A stretch of DNA of 64,000 nt from Spodoptera frugiperda (lineage: Eukaryota > Arthropoda > Insecta > Lepidoptera > Noctuidae): positions 1,426,001 to 1,490,000 of the forward strand of contig NC_064217.1 in the NCBI RefSeq assembly GCF_023101765.2, written 5' to 3'. Numbering within the stretch: position 1 is the stretch's first letter; each line of letters opens with the position of its first letter. The position numbers were made by a program, and so were the translations under genes. The notes beneath the pieces were generated by a model. It was not told the DNA's origin, ran no database searches, and saw nothing but the letters and a program-made list of their open reading frames with translations. Shown piece after piece: positions 1 to 11,518 of the stretch.

Positions 1-1682
1 CATCGATTGCACTATAAAATTTGCCATCGCTTAACTCCATATCATGCAATATAGGGCGGTCAAGGAAACAGGGCCTAAAACACACTGTCACAATCTACTA
101 AACAAAAAAATCATATGGTATCAACAACAAAAATAACACTTTTGATATAACATAACCGCCTTTGTCATTTTATAAAAAAATAGGCTCAATACCGAAGAAG
201 TAGAGTCGGAAATTGGTTGTACACCTGTCATGTGTTGTGTAGCGTTAAGTGACATAAATTGGAAAGTGTTTCCGCCTATGATGGGCCAACCATGCCATAG
301 TATTGCACACAAATTATCGTGTATTGATACAAACTGTTTATTATGGACTGTGTAGGGTTAACGCACTGGTGTTGCGGTAGTTTCTGTACCATTGATTCTT
401 GAAAAGGCTTTGGCAGTACCGTGTATTCCAGATATGACAACGTTTTAATCCATAGCAGTATCTATAATCACAGTTCTGTCATTATTGTTTGTTATATCTT
501 CTTCATTATCATTATGCCTTATTATTTGATAACGACTTAGGGTAAGATCTGTTACAACCTTACCACCCTAGACACTACTACCAGATCAGGTCTAGGACTA
601 GATCTCCTTTTTCATACTAAGAAGATTTTTTTTTCCTTCTGATCGAAAGATCAAGCTTGGCTTGCATTATTTATGTAAAGACCTATGCTAGATAAATGCA
701 AGGGTTGAGAATTTTTCTTTCTTATCAAACGATCAAACCAAAAGGCTTGTATGATTTATTTAAGTACACATACAAAATACTCTTGTTTAAATACTAGTGA
801 GGCTTTAAATGTTTTTGTATTGAGGAAAAATTCAATCAATTTTACCTAAAGGTCGAGGTACGAAAAGCTTTATCAAAACAGGAAATATTTTCGTTAAAGA
901 TTCAAATCTAATGCATTAGTCACAGACTATGACAATACTACTAATTTCTTTCTTTTAAAAGCAAAGAATGCGAACAATTCGGTCGATCATGATCGGAATT
1001 GAGAACATCTGCAAATGAATCAGAATTATTTGGATGGTAGAACACTGACCTTATAGGTTCACAATATCGATTTATAGGTATAGGATAAATGGCAATAGAA
1101 GTCTTATTATTTTATATTCAAAAATAATTTTAGTTCAGCAGTATTTATTTATACTTTATTAAAATGTTTGAATAATTCATGAATGGCTTGTTAATTAGCT
1201 GCAGTAGCTTAATAGCCAGATTACTAATTGGCTGATTATAATTAACCTCAATCATTATTGATTTTAATTTTGATTAAGTGATTATTACTAGTATTTAGCA
1301 TAAAATATTTAACACAAAATAATCCTGATTTTAAAAAGTATTGCTGTTTTTATTTTCCGTTGTTCCGGGTTGGGGTGAAATGGAATGTATCGCATCACAC
1401 ACAAAAACGACTACCTAATTGTAACTACATATAGTTACAATTATTATATATTAAGTTTACGTTGCTTTATTTGATTCAGTTTACGTAGCAATTAGAGTAT
1501 GAAATAGTTATCATTCGCTTTCACATATTTTGTATGAAGATATCATGCCATTATGAACATTAACCTTCTTACTTAGTTGTTTTATAGTATAGCATAAAGA
1601 TTTTGCTCTTCTGTGTTTTGAGTTTTATAGTTTGTGAAGAATATTTTGTTTACCACACTCAACACAGGCAGCGTTAGTTTTT
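1..1682. other. AT-rich DNA without a supportable gene
   Basis: Both strands contain only short ORFs with no recognisable domain or codon bias. The interval is AT-rich with no tandem repeat of note. It is either intergenic or part of an intron of a gene starting outside the window. Confidence 0.5.
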
Positions 1683-1805
1683 TTGAGGATATCATCCAAT
1701 GATTAATCCCCCCTTCGGTGAGGCGAGAGGGAGTGTCAGACTCTTGCTGACTAAAAACCACCCCGTTCATCCTGCTTTGAGCCATGCTCGCAATCCGCAG
1801 ACCCA
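1683..1805 (+). repeat. SINE-B copy (truncated)
   Basis: This copy contains the core shared by several copies in the window: a T-run, a segment reading ATCATCCAATGA, then GAGGCGAGAGGGAGTGTCAG and a CTGACTAAAAACCACCCCGTT block. Other copies lie near 3.8, 29.9, 31.4, 32.2 and 51.5 kb, which establishes an interspersed family. The class (SINE) is inferred from its size and dispersal; no internal Pol III boxes are clear. Confidence 0.6.
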
Positions 1806-3111
1806 CAAGTCTGCATTAGCAGCACTAACGTTGTTGGGACTACCATTAAACCAAGCCCTAACATGGTTGATGCTCGTACACCTCTACTTAGTGTAGAACC
1901 CTTTGCTTATTAATTGAAGCCCCAAAAATTTGCCAATAGGGCGAAGTGATTTGTATAATATATGGCAAATAACATTGAAGGGGGAACCAAGAAACTGGAA
2001 TCACATAACAGTCACGATACCGTTACTAGGACGTATAACACCTACTAATGATAATGATCCTGCAACTGCTAAAGCAAGTAAAAGAGTATAAGCAGAAGAT
2101 GACACAGCCGTTATAATTAAAAACTATACCATTCACAAATACTTAATAGTACCCTTCGAAAGCTAGCAATCTCTCCTAGTAAAAACCAGTAAAGTGGAAA
2201 TGGGAACGCGTGCCAGTGCGCGTCAGTTATATCATTAACATAATAATCGTGCGCAACACGGCTGAGGTGCAAGACAGGTGAGCGAGCGATGTTCGAGAAT
2301 GTTCTAGATTCTTTTTCCTGGTACAAGAATATTCTAGTAGGATGAGACTTTTCAAATTTTTTACTCGCTAATCGTCAAATTGGTCACTTGTGATTAAAGC
2401 TTAACGGAGGAATTGCCTTTAAGAGTTTTCTTTCACCAGTTAATGTTTTAATGATAACGATTGTTTTGTGGATGGATAAGTCGACAAAATAGTTTATAGA
2501 AATATAATCTGGCATAGTTATTGTCTCATCCCTGGCTCTTAGCGTTTGATGGCATTGCAATCTGACAATGCGATCATCATAGAGAAGAGGGTTGCAGAAT
2601 CAACAGATTTTTTATCATAATGTATTTCATCGTTTTTTTTTTTCATACTTCTCTGGTTTATTGGTAATTCAAGTAAACTATCAGCACTTCTAACTATCTC
2701 CAGACAAAACACTCGATCAACAAAACACACTTGTCTCGTAGCCCTATCCATCACTGTTATGAATGAGCACTTCAAAAATCTAGATACTAAACGAGAAAGG
2801 TTGACCTACAAACTAAATCTAGATTAACACTAGTTCTAAGATAGTTGAGCACTTTAATACTAAAACATAGATTAAATCAAACGGGTTTTAAGTAGGACTG
2901 ATGTACTTGTTAGATGCAGACTACAACTTTCAATTTTGATTCTCAAACGCGATATTTATACTTATTCAGAGTATCTTAAGTGAATTTTGTCTGTGATGAG
3001 TACTTTCGCCAATAACGCTTCAAAACGTTTCAATTTGCAATCTACTTTCTATAGCAGAAGAGATGCAATCATGTATCGTTAAACAAGGGGTTTTAAATTC
3101 ACCACCTAAGT
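1806..3111. other. Gene-free interval with an HSE-like cluster
   Basis: No ORF here has coding character. The notable content is the cluster of heat-shock-element-like pentamers at 2,292-2,337, listed separately. Confidence 0.45.
2292..2337. promoter_or_regulatory. Heat-shock-element-like cluster
   Basis: The sequence has alternating inverted pentamers: TTC at 2292, GAA at 2297, TTC at 2302 and GAT at 2307 (one mismatch), all in 5-nt phase. A second GAA-TTC pair follows at 2327 and 2332. HSF trimers bind contiguous inverted nGAAn units in exactly this spacing. No Hsp-like gene is visible on either side, so function is unproven. A chance match or a site carried by an unrecognised transposable element are the alternatives. 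Confidence 0.4.
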
Positions 3112-3288
3112 GTTGTTGAGCCATGATTCGGCACAAAATAATGAGCCGGCTCGACCGTAATGATACCACGGTCTCACAGAAAACCAACATTTGTAACGCC
3201 TCTAGTGTTTTGGGTGTCCGTGTGCGGCGGCAATTGCTTACCATCAGATGATCCGTCTGCTCTTTTATCGACTATACCATAAAAATAA
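3112..3288 (+). repeat. SINE-A copy with internal deletion
   Basis: It starts with a degenerate GAGCCATGATTCGGCAC and GGCTCGACCG block, jumps from the ACAGAAAACC segment to the TAACGCCTCT-TGTTT segment, and ends with the CTTACCATCAG, GATCCGTCTGCTC and CCATAAAAA tail. These blocks recur in the same order at least nine more times in the window. Confidence 0.75.
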
Positions 3289-3584
3289 ACCTACCAAGCA
3301 TCACATACCTCTTTGACTTTAGAGATATGGCAAATTCTCTTATTTAGAAATTACCCCTATCCCAGCAATAGATATTCATGGGCTGCTATAGATAATGAGA
3401 TTACCTATCTACAGAAACTAGTAATCTAATGTCAAAATACATTCACTTACCTGGTGGCAAAACAAGACTAATTTATTTTTCCATTGATCTCTCGCCCGCC
3501 ATTCCCTTACAACTTAAGTCCTAAATGTCAACGTACTACAAGTTGCAATTAAGTAGTTGAATGTTACGGTCAAGTACGATAAAT

Positions 3585-3687
3585 ATGGCGAGCGGTGGTT
3601 GGAAGTGGGAGGCTGCGGATGCAAAATATTTAAATGGAAAATTGCGTCTTTACGATGTAGATACTGGTTCAGGTTGTGTAATTTCTG
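3585..3687 (+). other. Possible small coding exon, unrecognised
   Basis: An ATG in the context AAATATGGCG opens a frame reading MASGGWKWEAADAKYLNGK and continuing to a TG/GTAGAT junction that could be a splice donor. The stretch is slightly richer in G and C than its flanks. The open frame continues 3' into a SINE-B fragment, so a real gene would need splicing near 3,687. Such an exon would end in phase 1 and does not join in frame to the coding exon at 8,490. I do not recognise the peptide; chance is quite possible. Confidence 0.15.
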
Positions 3688-3817
3688 GTAGATATCTTAA
3701 GTTTTGTTTTTTATTAATTAAGTCCCCTATCCTTACTGTGGTTGCAGCACCGGCAACAAAACTGTTGTCTCTTGCCTGTCACTCAGAAGGTTTATATATT
3801 TTACATCATCAAAATTG

Positions 3818-3935
3818 TAATCCAGTCCACGACTGCCGTGCTCCGACTCAAAAAGCAGGAGTAATTTTAGTCAATCAGAGCCTGAGTTTCCATTTCGCCT
3901 CGCCCAAGGCGGAATTGATTCTGATGATTTGTCCC
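3818..3935 (-). repeat. Diverged SINE-B copy
   Basis: Reverse-complement matches to the SINE-B core are visible: GCAGGAGTAATTTTAGTCA, then CAGAGCCTGAGTTTCCATTT and CGCCTCGCCCAAGGCGG. It is more diverged than the copy at 1.7 kb. It supplies the 3' half of an accidental 135-codon open frame. Confidence 0.5.
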
Positions 3936-6900
3936 TTTAAAAAAGTGTCCATTAGCTCCCCAACATAAAAGGTGTTTACTTTACTTTCAGTGCTTACTTT
4001 ATACATGTCTGATTTATTAATCATAATTATACAGGAAAATACGCGCATATGAGTCTTCGCAGTAAATACTTTGGTAGAAAGTTGTAAACAATTTTTGCTT
4101 ATGCGTCATCGTAAGTGAAATGAGCCCCGAATTCTAGAAATATGTAGACCGTCATAATTGCATTGAAATTTTGACAGTGATGCGTAAAACTTCACTTTTA
4201 TGTTATTGTTTTTGAATCATTATTTAGCGACTAGTGTGTACAGAAAATGAAAATGGATGGTGTAAAACAAATATGGTGTCACTCATTCTAGTTCTTTAGT
4301 TTCTCTATTTGTGGCACTCAAAATATCAGAAAAATAAATGCGAATGTCAATTTGCTTAAAGATTTTTTTGTCGTATAGATAAATAAGGATACATAATAAT
4401 TAAACTAAATCAACATGTTTTTAATTAACCTACTTCAAGAAATAAAATACATAAACTAAATAATAATAAAATCATTAATAATGACTGACTAAAATAAAAT
4501 TTGCTTAAATTGGTATTTTTTATTTCACACAGCACTATAATAACTCTTTAATAAAACATATAATTTATCTTACAAAAATTATAAAAAATATTTATACAAA
4601 AGTCTCAAAAAAAATTTTATTAAAATTCCATATTTAGGCATTTTTTATGTACCCATTAAAAATGTAAATGCGTCATTAAATTGTATACGTATGAAGATAA
4701 ACGGGAACTTCTTATACCACAACTAGGCCAGTGGATCTGGTGGACGAAACTAGTCGGTCATGGTCGTACGGTCATTGACCTTAAACTGTGGTTTGTTGTC
4801 TCTTTCTGGTGTAGTACAAACTAAATGTTTTTGAAGTGCATGAGATTTTCTGGTAATGGAAGTGAGATAAGTGTTTTTTGGGAAAATTGTTATTTGAAAT
4901 TAAGTTTTTTAGTTAGTATTAGGGTCTAGGAAGATTTTACGTGACTAAAATCTAAATCATAGAATAAAAAACAGTTCACAGTCTCGGTATAACTGAGTTT
5001 TTGTTAATTTTTTCAAATAGTTTACGTGATCCAAGCATATATTTTGCTTAGTTTATTTTGTGGTTATTTTATTTAAGGTTGCTGTAGCAATTACTCAATA
5101 TAATAATGAATATAATAGGAGAGAATAAATAGATAACTAACTAGATTCGCGGGGGTAATACCATCTAGTTAATTATATTGATGTCTACATTCTTAAGATT
5201 ATTTATTGATAAGTAAGTTAATAAACGGTACTTTTCTATATTTATCCATAAACTATTTAACTGCATGAAAGTAGATAGGTAGGTTAATCTAAGCATATCT
5301 TTAGACATAATTTACTGCAAACTAATAAATGTTGATGTAAAGACGAAGTAGTGATTTCTAAATGGTGCTAATAGAAATTAACTGAAATATTAATATTAAG
5401 CGAAATCATCTTATGTAGAGGAGGTCTTTGGTCCAGACTATTATCGTTGTCTTATTATTTATTTCATAAAGTATGTGTCTTGAAAACTTACGAGAATCTT
5501 GTTATAATAATACTTTTAACCCGTTGCGTGTTTGACCTTGCCGACGCCGACGTTGGCACATAAGACACTCGATGTCCTGTTAGCAGAAAAACTGTCATGC
5601 CTATTTACCAAATATTGAAATATCCATTTAGGCTTATTTCTATCAGTTATACAAACATTAGTACCTACTACGTAGTGTGTGTATTTGTAACAGACGTCAC
5701 CATGAAACACGTAGAAATATACCGTAATATAACTGATACTGTACATAAAAATTCCATAAAATAGACGTAGCTATGCTGAGTTTATGTATTCCGGAAGATA
5801 TAAACATAGTACTTTAGTATGGACTTGTAAACGGTTTCTTAGTTACTTCTTTGATGGCTTGTTTGAAATAGAAGACTAGTTTGTCTAGTGGTCGCAAGGG
5901 AGAGGTTTTATTCTCAGGTTGACTATTTTTCTATTTTTGGTTGATTATTGGACTTATCGAACTTATTATTAACCCGCCACAACTTCCCAAATCGCTGCAA
6001 CTCCTGTAAGTCAGGATCTACAATGGATACAACCCTGAAAACATCTAAAGTCTCAGAGATATTAATAACTGTTTTGTAGCCTCGAAGCACAAAAAAAACT
6101 GCGCAACTGAGAGAAGCCCAAACTTCAAGCACTACAGAAATTTGAAATAAAAGTAAACGGTGCCTATGTGTGAGCTGTTAAGCAAAATGATAGTAAACAA
6201 TCTGCTGCGTCATTGCTAGGTACTAAGAATTTTGATCGGATCTTCATAACCTTTAATCGACCTGGATATCAAATCGTTTCACAACTTAACAGTGTTTATG
6301 AACTGGACTACACCAGCCATAATGCTAAATTTATGTCTATCATTTAGTCATCAACAAGGATTTAAGTTTATTTGGGTCAATACACATATAATTAAGTGAC
6401 TAATCTGTAGAAAGTAGAATTCAAAGAATTACTATTTTCCGCAAATCTTAGTCATTGGTCAGCAAAAGTATGTAAATGAGTTAATTAACATAACATTTAC
6501 AGAGATATGTGCTTCGAATGGGTAAATAAAAGTATAGATTAGTAGTTTATTATTTCAAAGGAGACGTTTCTGCCAGTTTTGACTTCAATGTAATTTGGAA
6601 TCAACGTACTTTGACCCTATTTTTTATGAAGGACATCATTGGCCTTGCTTTATCGAGAAAGGCTAGGGAGTGTAGGATTTTACCCCACAAATACCTTCCC
6701 GGTAGTCACCTTCAGCACATACAAGGCGCACTGGGTTCTGCCAAAGTATTTGTTTCCGTAAGAAAATAAAAAATACGTGTCTAATATTTTAAAATAATGT
6801 ACAAGATGGACATTCAAATAAAAATTAGTCATCTACCGTATTCAGCACATTCCGATACCAGGGCCACTAAAAATGTATAAAGACATACTATCTTCAAAAC

Positions 6901-8020
6901 CACAGAACGTAGTAGATTTTATCTTCAGTCTTTGTGAGTAATTGAATAGAAACCACATATGTGTAAGTGAAAGAATTCCAATACATATTTGTGGTTTCAA
7001 AACTAACATTCTGTTTACAATATTCACTTTGTTTTGTGGTTGATGGTTTAGTGTTGACCTTATAAGGGGTGGAAAGACAAATAATATCTACAATGAAAAT
7101 ACAAAAACATACGCTATCCTTTATGGCCTTCCAAATTATAAGTCTGTTTATAAAATACAGGCGTCATAATAGAACTGTGTGCAATTAATCTTTTTTTTTT
7201 TCGTTTGCCGAAACGTGGATCCACGCTAGACACAATGTCTTATATACAAGAGGTTAATTAAATTAAAACAATTAAAACTGTTTTAAAACATAGCTTAGCT
7301 AAGTTTGTTTCCACCAGTGCTAAGCTATGTGTGTCAATGCGTATGATTAGTGGAAGCCAGACGCATCCACAGCAACGTAGACGTAGCATAGTACATATCT
7401 GTTGGAAAAGCACTCTTTGTGTATTAAGTTAAACGAAATTAAAAGTTTTTGAAGGCTGTTTTTTTAGGTTCAATAGAATGGAAACGCCGTTGATGGTTGC
7501 CAAACGTACCACCAACTCCTTTAAAGTTTATTACAAATATGCACAAATCCATTTCCATCACACTATTCCTAACTTTCAATACGTCATCAACAGATTTTTT
7601 AATATAACCTACGAAGCCTAAACAAATAGCCCAGGCCGATATTACGGCCAAGCTTAACGGTACCTTCTTAATGATGGGTTAACGGATCGTTTTTTTTTTT
7701 TATATCTTTTACTCCGTTCCACCAGTTTTTCTAGTTTTATATTTTTGTTTTGAATTGGAATTGGAATGTTGTATTTGGGTCAGTGGATTTGTTTTGGTTA
7801 GACTTGTTTAGTGTCCTTTAAGTAGGTTATGGTGAAAATTGGTGATCGATTGTTTTATTGTTGTAATGTAGGAGTTAATTTTATTCGTCGTTGAAATCTC
7901 ATGGTCCATATAAAATTTAAGTTTTTCTAATATCACAGTTGTACGAAAGAAAAATATCACTACTTAATATATTCCTATATAAAAATATTCCTATACCTTA
8001 TAATTTTTCAGAAGTAGCAC
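3936..8020. other. Gene-free AT-rich interval
   Basis: No supportable coding region on either strand. It contains long A/T-rich tracts (4,400-4,700), a repeat fragment at 5,968-6,055, and a fragment at about 7,345-7,420 that matches repeats near 38.2 and 43.7 kb (blocks GACGCATCCACAGCAACGTAG and CTGTTGGAAAAGCA). Since the next gene opens with a splice acceptor, part of this interval is probably its first intron or its upstream region. Confidence 0.45.
5968..6055 (-). repeat. Interspersed repeat, pair with 61.3 kb
   Basis: The block CCGCCACAACTTCCCAAATC, GCTGCAACTCCTGTAAG and CAGGATCTACAATGGATACAA recurs with substitutions at 61,336-61,400. On the minus strand both copies read through a similar peptide (VS-VDP-LQ-LQR-G-LWR). 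This points to a shared retroelement fragment rather than a host gene. Confidence 0.5.
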
Positions 8021-8150
8021 GGAGTCTGGAAATAGGTCTGGTATATGGGATTAGGCTCACCCTCTTTTAGATGGGACATATAACATAAATTGTGAAAAGT
8101 GGTTGTACATTGTACATAGTGTACACCTATGCCTACCCGATTGGGGATAA
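8021..8150 (+). repeat. SINE-C fragment
   Basis: It matches the body of the tRNA-headed repeat at 36.2-36.4 kb: AAGTAGCACGGAGTCTGGAA, GGGACATATAACA, AAAAGTGGTTGTACATTGTA and GTGTACACC. The tRNA-like head is missing. Minus-strand copies are at 43.3, 47.9 and 54.1 kb. Confidence 0.55.
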
Positions 8151-8470
8151 AAGTCGTGACGATATTTATTTTATTTTTATTTCTATTGCATAGCGTGTAG
8201 ACTTCGACTAATTTTAAACGTTCAATAACTCCATGTATGTTCATGTATGTATAAGATTGATGATAATGAAAGATTCTATATGCGAATATAATCAAACTAA
8301 ATGCTAAAAGTACAATACAATGACCTGTCTCCTCCTCACGTAGGCTTAGCTTGTTTAAGTAATAATAAACACATCATTATTTACTCTTCAAAGTAACACT
8401 TTCACCTTTTTACCGTGGTAACCACATACACCTTACATTGTTATTTTATCTAATTATCATTTTCTAACCA

Positions 8471-8490
8471 TAACCTCTCTTTTTTACAGG
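8471..8490 (+). other. 3' splice site of the 8.5-kb coding exon
   Basis: A pyrimidine-rich run followed by ACAG lies at 8,471-8,489, 21 nt upstream of the start ATG at 8,511. This implies at least one upstream non-coding exon that I could not locate. Confidence 0.65.
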
Positions 8491-8510
8491 TAGAGTACGC
8501 GAAAAACATC

Positions 8511-10436
8511 ATGACGAGGCGAAAAAGTGTGTGTTCAAAGTGGACTTTAGTTTTGTTAGTAGTTCTAGTTTGTCCGTCAGTTTATTCGCGACCTCAAGAT
8601 GATGTTGCCTCTTCTACTACAAATAAGGCACAGAATGAAAAATCAACGAATGCACCAATAAGGTATAAAAGTAATAATTTAAGTTCGAATAGTTTTAAGT
8701 TAGCATCTAAAGTCATTAGTTTTGTTAATAGTACAGAAACCGATGAACGTAAAGTTAACAATGTAACTAGTAATTTAAATAATTATAGTGAAAGTTACAA
8801 TACTAATCAAAATGTTATTAAATCAGCACGCAATAGAACAAGTCGTCTAATCCGTACAAGTTCTGAAGAACGAAAAAACAAATACAAACCAAAACCCGTA
8901 AATAATAATGATGAAGAATCTCACGACAGAAAGAGACCAGCTATCAGAAAAGTTTTAACTAAATGGAGGGACAAAACTAAACTAAATGACTTAAATTTTT
9001 CCTATGAAGCTAGTACTTTGGACCCTGATCTTAAAAGTACAACAAAGCATAGTGGTAATAGTGTAAAAGATGACACAAGCACCGAAAATTCTAGTGAAAT
9101 GAATGCCAAAAGATATACAAGGCCTCCCAACGATATGTATGATGATCCATATTATAATGACAATAACAATATGATGTACAATAATAATCCAAGACCGCAG
9201 TATCCTTATCCAGATGAATCCCACCATGTTGTATATACCCCAAATATTCAAGTGATTAATACCCCACGCCCTCGTCCCACAAGACCTCCGTACTATCACA
9301 CAAACATTCCTACACCCACACCAATCATAACAAATCTAGGCTACCCCAAACCCTGGACTCAACAAGTGACCCGTAAAACAACGACACAAAGACCATATTA
9401 CAATACACGACCAACAAATTATGAATACAACAATAATGTTCAAAATTACGGTGGAAATAACTACGAAGTATCCACGTTTGAACCGACTAATTCATACACT
9501 GATAGGATTGTTATAAGACCAGAGGAATACAGTCCACATGCTGAAGATTGCCCCACTATTTACTTAACTTTAAATAATACTTTTCAAGGTCAAGCTAAAG
9601 AAGCTTGTCCAGATTTAAATATTGCAGTAAATACAAATGTTATTAATAAGAATGTCGTGATAGAATCAGAAGAAGAGAGTGATAGTTTATTTCCTGGAGG
9701 TTTTGGTTTAGGTCTAGGTGATGACTCAGGCACAGATTCCTCAAAAGACGAAGATTATTTTGAGTCTGATGAGAACCAAGATGGTAATGCTGAAAGCGCC
9801 TCAGTTGAAGGGACAGAATTAGCTAATTATCAATCTGCAAATAATGTTAAAAAGCCACAATCTGCTGAATCTGGCTTTGGGGCTGCTTCGTCACCAAGTT
9901 CTGCTATTATAGCTCCAGGTGGTGGAGGAGATTCTGATGATGACATATTTAGCTTTTCATCATTAGTAGATTTTTTTAGACCAGCATTAGACGCTTTAGG
10001 TTGGTTAGCTACTATCAATCCATTGAGTATAGGTCTGTTTCCATTAATTTTAGCACCTCTAGGATTATTATTTGCAGGGTCGGGTTTCGCTGCATTATTT
10101 GCTCCTTGGTTTTTACCATATGCTAGGGAAGCTCCAAAAGTTATTCATGTTTATAAGCCTGAGTGGCGATGGGATGATGATTTGAAAACTTGGCAGTTAC
10201 ATTCTTTCCCAAATAATAGAAGATTAGTTCCTGATATGAGCGAAGCAAGAATTTATAAGGGAAGTGAGACAGAGATACAAGATAATAAAACTACATTGTT
10301 TTCTAGAGTAAAAGAATGGATGAAGAATGTAACAAATAAACTGAGAGAGAATCAAAATCGTCGGATAGTTTCAAATGGTAGGAAAACTAAAAGAAAGAAA
10401 AGAGAAGTTTGGACTAGACGACTTAAAAATTTGTAA
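8511..10436 (+). CDS. Secreted or membrane-anchored low-complexity protein, 641 aa, unnamed
   Basis: The whole reading frame lies in one exon. Residues 1-26 form a signal peptide (basic MTRRK start, hydrophobic TLVLLVVLVCP core, likely cleavage after VYS). Residues about 27-205 are Ser/Asn/Thr/Lys-rich. Residues about 205-330 are rich in Asn, Tyr and Pro with many TTRP-type repeats. C347 and C366 bracket a short segment (CPTIYLTLNNTF...ACPDLN) and could form a disulfide. Residues about 385-440 are acidic. A strongly hydrophobic block at about 495-535 (WLATINPLSIGLFPLILAPL onward) looks like one or two membrane passes. After it comes an Arg/Lys-rich tail with a KRKKR furin-like site at about 626-630. 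The ATG is the first in the exon and precedes the signal peptide directly. I do not recognise the family; a cell-surface, cuticle or extracellular-matrix role is only inference. Base composition resembles the host DNA, with no sign of transfer. Confidence 0.85.
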   Translation: MTRRKSVCSKWTLVLLVVLVCPSVYSRPQDDVASSTTNKAQNEKSTNAPIRYKSNNLSSNSFKLASKVISFVNSTETDERKVNNVTSNLNNYSESYNTNQNVIKSARNRTSRLIRTSSEERKNKYKPKPVNNNDEESHDRKRPAIRKVLTKWRDKTKLNDLNFSYEASTLDPDLKSTTKHSGNSVKDDTSTENSSEMNAKRYTRPPNDMYDDPYYNDNNNMMYNNNPRPQYPYPDESHHVVYTPNIQVINTPRPRPTRPPYYHTNIPTPTPIITNLGYPKPWTQQVTRKTTTQRPYYNTRPTNYEYNNNVQNYGGNNYEVSTFEPTNSYTDRIVIRPEEYSPHAEDCPTIYLTLNNTFQGQAKEACPDLNIAVNTNVINKNVVIESEEESDSLFPGGFGLGLGDDSGTDSSKDEDYFESDENQDGNAESASVEGTELANYQSANNVKKPQSAESGFGAASSPSSAIIAPGGGGDSDDDIFSFSSLVDFFRPALDALGWLATINPLSIGLFPLILAPLGLLFAGSGFAALFAPWFLPYAREAPKVIHVYKPEWRWDDDLKTWQLHSFPNNRRLVPDMSEARIYKGSETEIQDNKTTLFSRVKEWMKNVTNKLRENQNRRIVSNGRKTKRKKREVWTRRLKNL

Positions 10437-11518
10437 AAAAATCACTATATTTATACTACATACACTCACCCACACTAGTAATTAATAAAAAAACCTCACG
10501 CAAGGCGGGAGAAGTTATACCCTCAAAAAAAGGACGCCTACAAAATAATATGACAAGTAATGTCGGGTAACAATATAATTTTTCAAATCTTAATTTATAC
10601 GTGCAATAAACTAATGACTTTAGATGTTATAAGATTTTTAACAATGATGAAATTTATTTATTTAGGATTTTTATTATGTGACGACTAAATCTTGTAACGA
10701 AATGATTACTCATTATTATTTTTATAATAAATGGTACGCCATCAATAATGTTAAATTAATACTTGATAAGTTATACTTAACTATGCTCTGAACGATTAAC
10801 AGTATTATTTTCTGTATTAAATGTTAGGACACTAATTTATTTATTTATTTTATGTGTAATTATTTATTGATTTTAGGTACTTATTTAAATTGCTTTTTGC
10901 TCAAGTAGCTTTAAGATTAAGTTTAAGTTTCTGTTAATTTATGATTCCTTCCAAAACTAACTATTCTGAGCCTGTAGAGACCTCTAGCCAAATGCCTTTT
11001 AGTGCTTGTCTATAAAAAGAGTGGAAAACAAAATTATATGGGATTGGTGTAAAGTTTTATAGTTATCATGGTCATCCCCGTAACTTAAGTTTTCTACATT
11101 CATTCGGTAGACAAGCATTAAAGCTATATTTGGGTACAGGTTTTGTCTGCATTTCCTGAACTAACCAAATTCTTACTTTAAATATATACTAACGTGTGTA
11201 AATATTATTTATCTAAAATAATTTATGTTATAGAAATGTGTACAAAAATGAAAATAATTATTAAAATAAAAAAAATATTTATTATTGTTCTCCAATAAAA
11301 TATGTATAGTGTGGCTAAATGTCTCTGTCCTGAACTAACCAAATTCTTACTTTAAATATTTAGTTATATTATTATCTAAAATAATTTATATAGAAATACA
11401 AACATGCATTAGCAATAAAATAGTATTGAATTGTGTTGTATCTTTTATTTTACTTAATATTTTTTACATAAGAAGAGCAAGTATAATATTGAACTACTTG
11501 TGTAGTTTTGTTTTCAAC
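10437..11518 (+). other. 3' UTR and downstream flank of the 641-aa gene
   Basis: AATAAA hexamers at 10,484, 10,605, 11,294 and 11,414 are candidate poly(A) signals, so the transcript end cannot be fixed by eye. The region is AT-rich and holds the short duplication at 11,156-11,405. No other gene is seen before the tandem array. Confidence 0.5.
11156..11405. repeat. Local direct duplication in the 3' flank
   Basis: The segment CCTGAACTAACCAAATTCTT followed by ACTTTAAATAT occurs at about 11,155 and again at about 11,330. In both places ATCTAAAATAATTTAT and a TAGAAAT block follow further on, so a roughly 176-bp stretch has been duplicated with later indels. It duplicates an AATAAA signal as well. 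Confidence 0.65.

Noticed and set aside
8991..9299. Minus-strand Ile-rich ORF (102 codons)
   Set aside because: It is a shadow of the Asn/Tyr-rich part of the 641-residue protein.
3585..10436. Joining the candidate exon at 3.6 kb to the 641-residue gene
   Set aside because: The exon would end in phase 1 and would not be in frame with the ATG and signal peptide at 8,511.
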